Assembly: GCA_937894465.1 (NCBI GenBank) | Contig: CALCRE010000022.1 | Coordinates: 1-5,821 of the forward strand | Length of the DNA stretch: 5,821 nt | From: an uncultured Clostridia bacterium | Lineage (GTDB): Bacteria > Bacillota > Clostridia > JAAYHZ01 | Direction: 5' to 3' | Shown: positions 1 to 5,061 of the stretch, in pieces | Layout of the letters: every line of letters begins with the position of its first letter | How positions within the stretch are numbered: the stretch's first letter is position 1 | Translations under genes and position numbers: made by a program | Notes under the pieces: model-generated | Databases searched by the model: none | Told to the model about the DNA's origin: nothing | The model's input: the letters and a program-made list of their open reading frames with translations, nothing else

Positions 1-1339
1 TACAAGCGATGTTCGGGAGTATGATAACTTCATACTTGTCTAACGTTCCATCGGTAAGAGAAATTTCATCTATAACATCAGTCGGTATGTGGTTTCGGAA
101 ACACGTCTCATAAAACCCTTCAAATTCTTTGTGTAAGTCTCCGATATTGGTAAAGGAAGCTTCCTGAGTGAAATCAGTTTTTTTGATGCTCCCCCCTTTA
201 TAATAATCAGCATTGACATTAGACCAAACCACAGCGGTTTTGGCCAATGAAGTTGTGGGATATAGTGTTTTTTCATTCTGACGTATGAACTGATAAACGC
301 TATGAAGATTTTCTATCAATCCCTCAATGTTATTCTGTGGAGAGGACATTCCGGCATAAATGTGAGCACCGGATACAATTGCTGCAAACATCATTAACTT
401 GTATTCTGCAGGAGGTAGTTGATACCAGTTCCAACTCTTGTGATCCACCGCCATTCCACTGATCACCGGTTTTCCACCGCTTTGAGTCATACATAACTTG
501 TCTTCACACTCGGTTCTCCAAATTGGTGTCAGATTAATGTTGTTGTATAAGAATCCCCCTTCAGCCAGTAACATGTCCTGTGCTTCCATTAGACGCCTGT
601 TTTGCCTTCCCGTTGCCCAGTTCGCCGTTCGAAGACCGGCATTACAATAAAGCAATGACTGAGGTCGCTTTTCTTTTAAGGCGTCATTTAGATATCCGAC
701 ATATTCAGTTAAAGAGTCAATTTGAAACTCTCTTAAGTATCTCCAATTGGGATGTAAACGATCTTGTTTGGATGGCAATTCAAATCCATACTTTGCTTTG
801 AATTTTTCTTTACATGCATGGCAAAAACACGTCCTTTGAAAGAAGATGTCTCCATCTAGAAAGACACCGTCAATATCGTAATTACAAAAATCCCTTATGA
901 TATCGGCTTGCCACTTTTTAAATTGGGGATTGCTCGGGCAAGCCGATGAACCTGTTCCATATATGTCCAAAGCAGGGGTTCCGTCCTCATATACTTGTAC
1001 CCAATCCGGATGATCTTGATAAAATTGCGGTATAATAGAATGTCCGTTAAAGTAGATTATCACCCGAATGTCATGCTTGTGGAATTCATCTATAAAAATA
1101 CCCAACAAGTCCGGATCCATGCCCTCCCTGCCGGTCATCTTGAAGATCGGCTTGGTATAATCAGTTCCACAACCGGTTCCAACCTCCATAGCACCAAAGT
1201 GAACCGTGTTCGCACCGGTTCTACTGTATTTGTCTACAAGTGCCGGAATCTCTTCTTTTTTTACTGAATAGAGTTTCCACATGGAAATAAATCCTTCCGA
1301 CACCATTATGACACCGTTTTGCCACCATTGCTTCTTCAT
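1..1339 (-). CDS. GHL6/GH42-like glycoside hydrolase, partial (C-terminus beyond left edge)
   Basis: The frame is open from an ATG at 1339 to the left edge, giving 446 visible residues with no stop. A GGAGGT ribosome binding site at 1348-1353, 8 bases upstream, fixes the start. There is no signal peptide, so the enzyme is probably cytoplasmic. Residues about 15-330 read as a TIM-barrel hydrolase: VHFGAMEVG near 46-54, strand IRVIIYFNGH at 91-100, the acidic motif DGVFLDGD at 157-164 (candidate catalytic region), and a CFCHAC cluster at 171-176 followed by F180 and YG at 184-185. Residues about 366-446, ending in DVIDEISLTDGTLDKYEVII and LPNIAC, resemble the start of the GH42 beta-galactosidase trimerisation domain. 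This order fits the hypothetical glycosyl hydrolase 6 (GHL6) group; the substrate cannot be told. It starts 59 bases after hflC and may be cotranscribed with it. A TATGAT -10-like hexamer lies in the gap, without a convincing -35. I am confident of the fold class, less so of the subfamily. Confidence 0.85.
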   Translation of the reverse strand, partial: MKKQWWQNGVIMVSEGFISMWKLYSVKKEEIPALVDKYSRTGANTVHFGAMEVGTGCGTDYTKPIFKMTGREGMDPDLLGIFIDEFHKHDIRVIIYFNGHSIIPQFYQDHPDWVQVYEDGTPALDIYGTGSSACPSNPQFKKWQADIIRDFCNYDIDGVFLDGDIFFQRTCFCHACKEKFKAKYGFELPSKQDRLHPNWRYLREFQIDSLTEYVGYLNDALKEKRPQSLLYCNAGLRTANWATGRQNRRLMEAQDMLLAEGGFLYNNINLTPIWRTECEDKLCMTQSGGKPVISGMAVDHKSWNWYQLPPAEYKLMMFAAIVSGAHIYAGMSSPQNNIEGLIENLHSVYQFIRQNEKTLYPTTSLAKTAVVWSNVNADYYKGGSIKKTDFTQEASFTNIGDLHKEFEGFYETCFRNHIPTDVIDEISLTDGTLDKYEVIILPNIAC

Positions 1340-1398
1340 TGATCACAACCTCCATGACTATCATATTTTTCTTTCAATAGTTTATTGTTTAAAATGGT

Positions 1399-2277
1399 TT
1401 ATTCATTCATCAATGCTCTGGCTATTGGAGAATCCTTTCCTAATATGACTGTTTTATTCGATCCTTCTAATGATGCTTTCAGGGCATCAAGCGCAAGAAC
1501 AAATTCGTAAAATTCTTGTTTGTCCATTGTGTTATATGCTTGCGCCAATCTCTTCATGTATTCTTGCTCACCTTCGGCAACAAGAACCGCTGCGTTAGCT
1601 TCGGCATTGGATACGATAATATTAACTTGCTTATCCACATCATTACGAATGATGGATGACTCGTATTCTCCATCTGCCAAGTATTTTTCAGCGATTTGAT
1701 GTCTTTCTGAAATCATACGTCCATATACTGCTTGCTCGTTAGCTTCCGGTAAATCGAATCGTTTAATTTTCACATCAACGACTTCTATGCCATAATTTAC
1801 TGCAAGGTTTCTTATATTTGTCGTTATGTCATCATAAATCTTTTCTCTGCCGCTTCCTTGTTCTTCATTAATGATTTCAAGCAGATTAACAGTACCCATA
1901 ACGTTTTTCAAAGCATTGTACGTCAGAGCATCCAATCTTTGTTCTGCAATCGGCAGACTTCCTAGTGTTTGGAAATACAACTTAGGATCAGTGACCCGCC
2001 ATAATATGTAGCTGTCTACTGTCATATTTTGTTTATCGGATGTTAACACTTCTGAAGGCTTTATGTCATACAACATGATTGCCTTTGGAAACACCTTAAC
2101 AGAGTCAAGAAAAGGAACTTTGAAGTGGATCCCTGCTTTGTCAGTAGTGCTCATTATTTTAGTAAAGCGTACTGTACTGGCATACTCATTTTCAGCTACA
2201 ACATATATAGAAGATGATAATAATATCACGACTAAAAATGTGATGACTGCCATTAAAACTAGATTTCTTTTTTTCAT
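1399..2277 (-). CDS. hflC: HflC, SPFH-domain modulator of FtsH protease
   Basis: The protein has 292 residues, close to the usual HflC length. It has a short basic N-terminus and one membrane segment (about residues 7-27), then a Band-7/SPFH domain facing outside. Recognisable HflC stretches are AGIHFKVPF (48-56), PSEVLTSDKQNMTVDSYILW (74-93), VDVKIKRFDLPEANEQAVYG (167-186) and RMISERHQIAEKYLADGE (187-204). An alanine/glutamate-rich coiled-coil region follows (about 222-245), then FYEFVLALDAL (256-266). In the studied systems HflC pairs with HflK to form a large membrane assembly around FtsH that restrains its degradation of membrane proteins. The start overlaps the hflK stop by one base (TAATG), so translation is probably coupled. 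GGGAG at 2287-2291, inside the end of hflK and 9 bases away, is the likely ribosome binding site. FtsH itself is not in the window. Confidence 0.95.
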   Translation of the reverse strand: MKKRNLVLMAVITFLVVILLSSSIYVVAENEYASTVRFTKIMSTTDKAGIHFKVPFLDSVKVFPKAIMLYDIKPSEVLTSDKQNMTVDSYILWRVTDPKLYFQTLGSLPIAEQRLDALTYNALKNVMGTVNLLEIINEEQGSGREKIYDDITTNIRNLAVNYGIEVVDVKIKRFDLPEANEQAVYGRMISERHQIAEKYLADGEYESSIIRNDVDKQVNIIVSNAEANAAVLVAEGEQEYMKRLAQAYNTMDKQEFYEFVLALDALKASLEGSNKTVILGKDSPIARALMNE

Positions 2278-3329
2278 TATTCTCCACTCCCTTCAGTTGG
2301 TGCTCCCGATGTGTTGTTACCGGTGGTATTATTTATAAGGTCATTACCGGTAAAATTCTCTAATGGTAATAATTTTTGTACTCCACCCTCGGACATATCA
2401 ATATATAATTTTACACCCGGTAGGGTTCCGGTAATCATCTCGTAATACATACGTGAACGGGTAATGTCCGGATTCAACTTGTATTCCGAGTACATCGCTT
2501 CAAACATTGCCACTTTCTCAATGGCTTCATTTATACGTTTTTGTTTTAAGTATTCGGCATTTTGAGTCAAACTGTCTGCTTTTGCATTAGCAGCCGGAAG
2601 TTTGGAGTTTGCATAGGCTCTCGCTTGATTGATAAGGGTATCTGCGTTTTGTTTTGCCGTTTCTACAGATTTAAAAGCCGAAATTACTTCTTCGGTAGGC
2701 GGTTCACTATCTTGTATTTTCACATCAGTTAACATAATACCTACATCATATATTTCCAATGTCTGTGTTACCAGCTCCCGTACTTTCATCTGGATCGCTT
2801 CTTTTCCATCAGTCAATACGGCATCTACACTGGTGGAACCTACCACATTACGAATTTGACTTTGTACAAGATTACGCAAAACTTCTTCCGGATCATATGA
2901 AGAAAATAAATACTTTACAGGATCCGAAATCTTGTATTCAATAAAAAAGTCGACATTCACAATATTATAGTCACCTGTGATCATTTTACTTTCATTCGCC
3001 ACTACGGAGTAACCTAACTGGTCGGATCCATCCGTGCGGTACCCTAATTCCATGCGATGATAAACATTTACGTCCACCTTACGAACCTTTTGTATACCAA
3101 AGGGTATTTTAAAATGTACTCCTGCATCATTTACATCCGTGACCTTACCGAATGTAGTGATCACAGCTTGCTCTTTGTCATTTACTGTATACCAACTGGT
3201 CGTTCCAATCATCAAGGCTAAAACGACTATTACAGCTATGATGACATATCTCTTTACTTTTTTCATATCCGGTGGTTTAATGGAAGAACCGGATTGACCT
3301 GACGATCCAAACATATCTGAAAAGTTCAT
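2277..3329 (-). CDS. hflK: HflK, SPFH-domain modulator of FtsH protease
   Basis: The protein has 350 residues, shorter than the roughly 419 of E. coli HflK. It has a Gly/Ser-rich cytoplasmic N-terminus (1-25), one membrane segment (about 27-47) and an SPFH/Band-7 domain (about 48-220). Key stretches are DKEQAVITTFGKV (51-63), AGVHFKIPF (69-77), ELGYRT (94-99) and LTDVKIQDSEPPTEEVISAF (200-219). A helical coiled-coil region at about 215-285 includes ARAYANSKLPAANAKADSL, the HflK signature area. The tail (about 326-350) is Asn/Thr/Gly/Ser-rich and low in complexity. HflK and HflC together form a membrane complex that modulates FtsH. The gene heads a minus-strand unit with hflC and possibly the glycoside hydrolase behind it. 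A well-formed promoter lies about 39 bases upstream of the start codon. The AGGAGG site is 13 bases from the ATG, longer than usual, but no alternative start codon lies between them. Confidence 0.95.
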   Translation of the reverse strand: MNFSDMFGSSGQSGSSIKPPDMKKVKRYVIIAVIVVLALMIGTTSWYTVNDKEQAVITTFGKVTDVNDAGVHFKIPFGIQKVRKVDVNVYHRMELGYRTDGSDQLGYSVVANESKMITGDYNIVNVDFFIEYKISDPVKYLFSSYDPEEVLRNLVQSQIRNVVGSTSVDAVLTDGKEAIQMKVRELVTQTLEIYDVGIMLTDVKIQDSEPPTEEVISAFKSVETAKQNADTLINQARAYANSKLPAANAKADSLTQNAEYLKQKRINEAIEKVAMFEAMYSEYKLNPDITRSRMYYEMITGTLPGVKLYIDMSEGGVQKLLPLENFTGNDLINNTTGNNTSGAPTEGSGE

Positions 3330-3342
3330 CTTTACTTTTTGC

Positions 3343-3348
3343 CCTCCT
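3343..3348 (-). promoter_or_regulatory. hflK ribosome binding site with long spacing
   Basis: Read on the minus strand this is a perfect AGGAGG, 13 bases from the hflK ATG at 3329. That is longer than the 7-9 bases seen in front of the other minus-strand genes here. The four in-frame codons between the site and the ATG (CAA, AAA, GTA, AAG) include no start codon, so the annotated start stands. The spacing may lower translation. Confidence 0.6.
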
Positions 3349-3367
3349 ATAAAAATATTTACATACT

Positions 3368-3396
3368 ATCATATCATTAAAGGGGACGGTTCTCAA
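3368..3396 (-). promoter_or_regulatory. sigma-A-type promoter of hflK-hflC
   Basis: On the minus strand the -35 is TTGAGA (3396 to 3391, 5 of 6 to consensus). A 17-base spacer leads to the -10 TATGAT (3373 to 3368, 5 of 6), preceded by TGA, an extended -10. The predicted transcript starts near 3361, giving a leader of about 32 bases that contains the AGGAGG site. The -35 and most of the spacer are part of the AGGGGACGGTTCTCAA repeat. Confidence 0.65.
3381..3396 (+). repeat. REP-like 16-base repeat, left copy
   Basis: The sequence is AGGGGACGGTTCTCAA. It matches the inverse of 5042-5057 (AGGGGACGCATCTCAA) at 14 of 16 positions, the two differences being the adjacent GT/CA pair. It lies in the divergent promoter region between hflK and the rhodanese gene. 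This copy has no partner arm nearby, so it does not form a hairpin by itself. GGGGACG-type repeats are, from general knowledge, common around REP-associated transposases in low-GC Gram-positives. The assignment to such a family is inference. Confidence 0.55.
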
Positions 3397-3419
3397 TACT
3401 TGACATAATTTGATACAAT
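3390..3419 (+). promoter_or_regulatory. probable promoter of the rhodanese lipoprotein gene
   Basis: There is an extended -10, TGATACAAT, at 3411-3419. A weak -35 TTCTCA (4 of 6) lies at 3390-3395 with 18-base spacing. Transcription would begin near 3426, about 35 bases ahead of the ATG. The -35 overlaps that of hflK on the opposite strand, so the two promoters are face-away and may compete or share a regulator. A TTGACA at 3400-3405 looks perfect as a -35 but has no -10 at the right distance. Confidence 0.4.
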
Positions 3420-3448
3420 GTAAATGTTGGGTTGATTCAATACTGAAA

Positions 3449-3454
3449 AGAAGG
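3449..3454 (+). promoter_or_regulatory. ribosome binding site of the rhodanese gene
   Basis: AGAAGG lies 6 bases before the ATG at 3461. It decides that start over a TTG at 3410 in the same frame, which would put 17 polar residues ahead of a normal lipoprotein leader. Confidence 0.6.
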
Positions 3455-3460
3455 TTAAGC

Positions 3461-3910
3461 ATGAAAAAATTAAATATGATCATAATATTCATACTTTTGG
3501 TTTATCTATTATTATTTGTTGGATGTTCCGGTGTAGTTTCGGATCATAAGAGCGGAACTTCAGCTATGGTATCGGAATCGAAAAAGAATGAGACAACAAT
3601 CGACTACATCCGAATTTCAGCAGAAGAAGCAAAAAAATTGATGGATGAATCAGAGAACTACATTATTTTGGACGTTCGCACAGAGCAGGAATTTAAAGAC
3701 GGACATATTGAAGGAGCCATCCTTCTACCTAGCAATGAAATACTCACCAAGGCGGAAGAACTATTACCGGATAAGAATCAATTGATTCTTATATATTGTC
3801 GATCGGGTAACCGGAGTGCTACAGCAACCCTAAATTTGATAAAATTAGGCTATACCAATGCAATAGACTTTGGAGGCATCCTTGATTGGACTTATGGAAC
3901 TGTGAAATAA
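3461..3910 (+). CDS. rhodanese-domain lipoprotein
   Basis: The protein has 149 residues. It starts MKKLN, followed by a hydrophobic segment (6-20) and a lipobox-like FVGC with Cys22. This predicts export and lipid anchoring on the outer face of the membrane; Phe at position -3 is less usual than Leu. A polar linker (about 23-48) leads to a single rhodanese domain (about 49-149). Visible motifs are LDVRTEQEF (70-78), GHIEGAILLP (81-90) and the active-site loop CRSGNRS (113-119), with Cys113 as the persulfide-forming residue. The closing part, GGILDWTYG, resembles GG...W endings of stand-alone rhodaneses. These proteins transfer sulfane sulfur or act in redox handling; the substrate is unknown. 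The gene is divergent from hflK and convergent with the transposase, 14 bases apart. The active-site residues look intact. The leader and domain calls are strong, the physiological role is open. Confidence 0.9.
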   Translation: MKKLNMIIIFILLVYLLLFVGCSGVVSDHKSGTSAMVSESKKNETTIDYIRISAEEAKKLMDESENYIILDVRTEQEFKDGHIEGAILLPSNEILTKAEELLPDKNQLILIYCRSGNRSATATLNLIKLGYTNAIDFGGILDWTYGTVK

Positions 3911-3924
3911 AAATTAAAACTTTA

Positions 3925-4875
3925 TCATTGCAAGTTACACAATACTTGCTTGCTTTCTCGTAGGAAATAAGCAAGTATTTCTTTACATTTCGGATGATTC
4001 ATCAATTGAAAACCTTTATTATTCAGCTTTGCCATTTGTGATAATGTATGATTGCCGATGATTTTACCGATGTCTTTGTATCGGAGATTGCATAAACAAC
4101 GTATTAAAAATACTGTGATCGCTTTCGCCGGAGATAAGCTTCTATTATACTTGACTTTGATCAAATCCTGTTCCGGAATTTCAAATTTTTCTGCAACAGC
4201 CTGTAAGATTGATTCCGGTTCAATGTCTCTTTTATATACAAACCGTTCACTACGATATTCATAATGCTCTTCATGAATAAAAGACCCGACTTTTTTAAGT
4301 AAATTTATGTTGATTTCCGTATGACCAAGATTAGATACAAATTCGACATATAATTGTCTTGCTGATTCCGGTATTTGATGAAACTTAGAGAGAATGAACT
4401 GAGGTTCAATTAAATAATATTCATCCTTTGCTTGACCGGTATAGATGCCATAGGATGAGTAGGGATAGTCCTGAACATTATCACGGTATTCTGCCACATC
4501 CTTCGGATTATTGTGTATGTATGCAGACACCGCTAAATTATATCGGTCGTCCTCAATTACAACACTTTTATACCTGTCTTGATATAAATGACCGTGACGA
4601 CTATATTTTCGGTTGTAATACAGTACATAGCTTAAGTTCAGGCTTTGCATGAATTTGGACATATCACAACCCCTAGGATCGAAATGAATGTGTACATGAG
4701 TATCCATAAGACAATATGCTAAAATGCCGCATTGATATTTTCTTTTATATTTTGCCATGCGTTTGAGATATTCTCGTTTATCTTCATCATCTTTGAACAA
4801 TTTAATTTCGCTGATACTCCTGCACATAATATGATGGGTGGCTTCAGGGTTTGTCTTTCGTGCTGATCGTGCCAT
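3925..4875 (-). CDS. REP-associated tyrosine transposase (RAYT-like, Y1_Tnp) with DnaA-like C-terminus
   Basis: The protein has 316 residues. The N-terminal Y1/HUH nuclease domain (about 8-140) opens with THHIMCRSI and carries the metal-binding HUH motif H60-V-H62 in CLMDTHVHIHF. It continues with HGHLYQDRYKS (94-104) and AYIHNNPKDVAEY (118-130); Tyr119 is the probable catalytic tyrosine. These features match REP-associated transposases rather than the shorter IS200 TnpA. Residues about 221-290 (ILQAVAEKFEIP..., KAITVFLIRCLCNLRYKDIG, KIIGNHTLSQM) resemble the DNA-binding domain IV of DnaA and probably read repeat DNA. RAYTs are single-stranded DNA nucleases linked to REP palindromes and are often single-copy. 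The start is set by AAGGAGG at 4884-4890, 8 bases upstream. A TATAAT -10 lies at 4908-4913. The frame is intact with no catalytic loss seen. Confidence 0.88.
   Translation of the reverse strand: MARSARKTNPEATHHIMCRSISEIKLFKDDEDKREYLKRMAKYKRKYQCGILAYCLMDTHVHIHFDPRGCDMSKFMQSLNLSYVLYYNRKYSRHGHLYQDRYKSVVIEDDRYNLAVSAYIHNNPKDVAEYRDNVQDYPYSSYGIYTGQAKDEYYLIEPQFILSKFHQIPESARQLYVEFVSNLGHTEININLLKKVGSFIHEEHYEYRSERFVYKRDIEPESILQAVAEKFEIPEQDLIKVKYNRSLSPAKAITVFLIRCLCNLRYKDIGKIIGNHTLSQMAKLNNKGFQLMNHPKCKEILAYFLRESKQVLCNLQ
3941..3984 (+). terminator. terminator-like hairpin for the rhodanese gene, inside the 3' end of the transposase
   Basis: A perfect 11-base inverted repeat, AATACTTGCTT at 3941-3951 and AAGCAAGTATT at 3969-3979, continues after two mismatches into five more pairs (3954-3958 with 3962-3966, one of them G-T) around a 3-base loop. 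On the plus strand it is followed by TCTTT and further T-rich sequence, as expected for a factor-independent terminator of the rhodanese transcript, 30 bases past its stop. It lies within codons of the convergent transposase. A second GCAAGT at 3930-3935 could pair with 3944-3949 instead. Confidence 0.5.
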
Positions 4876-4907
4876 AATTTCAACCTCCTTGAATTAGATC
4901 AACATCA

Positions 4908-4913
4908 ATTATA
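4908..4913 (-). promoter_or_regulatory. candidate -10 of the transposase promoter
   Basis: This is a consensus TATAAT on the minus strand, about 33 bases before the transposase ATG. At the -35 distance there is no TTGACA-like hexamer; an imperfect inverted repeat (4933-4955) occupies that place. Expression may be weak or need an activator. Confidence 0.35.
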
Positions 4914-4932
4914 TCGTAATCGCATGGTACAG

Positions 4933-4955
4933 ATCCGTTTTAACCAAAATCGGAT
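4933..4955. repeat. imperfect inverted repeat in the transposase leader
   Basis: ATCCG (4933-4937) pairs with CGGAT (4951-4955). After one mismatch TTT pairs with AAA, leaving a 5-base loop. It sits at the -35 position of the transposase promoter. It is followed on the plus strand by TTATTTTG. It could be an operator, a short terminator for readthrough on the plus strand, or a transposase-bound hairpin; the sequence does not decide. Confidence 0.4.
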
Positions 4956-4963
4956 TTATTTTG

Positions 4964-4977
4964 TCGAATAATTTCGA
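4964..4977. repeat. 14-base palindrome TCGAA-TAAT-TTCGA
   Basis: Five-base arms, TCGAA and TTCGA, lie around TAAT, 8 bases from the 4933-4955 inverted repeat. It is the size of a dimeric regulator half-site pair. No function can be assigned from one copy. Confidence 0.3.
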
Positions 4978-5009
4978 AATCACATAAATAAAGAGAGAAG
5001 AAATAAAGA

Positions 5010-5055
5010 GGGACGCATATCACCTTTATCAATGAATTAAGTTGAGATGCGTCCC
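5010..5055 (-). terminator. 46-base REP-like palindrome, likely also terminating the amidohydrolase transcript
   Basis: GGGACGCAT (5010-5018) pairs perfectly with ATGCGTCCC (5047-5055). Inward, with no bulges, further pairs form at 5020-5022/5043-5045, 5024-5026/5039-5041 and 5028-5029/5036-5037, so 17 of the outer 20 positions pair. It begins 6 bases after the amidohydrolase TAG. On the minus strand it is followed by TCTTTATTTC, a moderate T-rich tail, so it can act as a terminator. The long GGGACG arms and the nearby RAYT-like gene make it a REP-type element as well. Confidence 0.55.
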
Positions 5056-5057
5056 CT
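5042..5057 (-). repeat. REP-like 16-base repeat, right copy (inverted)
   Basis: Read on the minus strand it is AGGGGACGCATCTCAA, matching the plus-strand copy at 3381-3396 at 14 of 16 positions. It forms the right arm of the 5010-5055 palindrome. The two copies face each other across the rhodanese and transposase genes. Confidence 0.55.
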
Positions 5058-5061
5058 CCAT

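Noticed and set aside
70..276. Minus-strand 68-residue reading frame
   Set aside because: It lies inside the glycoside hydrolase gene in another frame and has no recognisable features.
580..1267. Plus-strand reading frames at 580-801 and 995-1267
   Set aside because: They are antisense to the intact glycoside hydrolase frame, lack ribosome binding sites and show no protein family features.
2063..2944. Plus-strand reading frames antisense to hflC and hflK
   Set aside because: The minus-strand frames are clear HflC and HflK, and the antisense products look random in composition.
3400..3405. Perfect TTGACA as -35 of the rhodanese gene
   Set aside because: No acceptable -10 lies 16-18 bases downstream; the good TACAAT is only 8 bases away.
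3410..3460. Upstream in-frame TTG extension of the rhodanese gene
   Set aside because: It would bury a normal lipoprotein signal behind 17 polar residues. It overlaps the promoter and lacks a ribosome binding site, while the ATG at 3461 has AGAAGG six bases ahead.
3277..3492. Minus-strand 71-residue frame spanning the divergent promoter region
   Set aside because: It overlaps the hflK start, both promoters and the rhodanese start, and has no motif.
5010..5055. CRISPR-like or riboswitch interpretation of the palindrome
   Set aside because: There is only one hairpin with no regular spacers, and it lies behind a stop codon, not ahead of a gene it could control in its own direction, apart from the transposase, whose likely -10 is further downstream.
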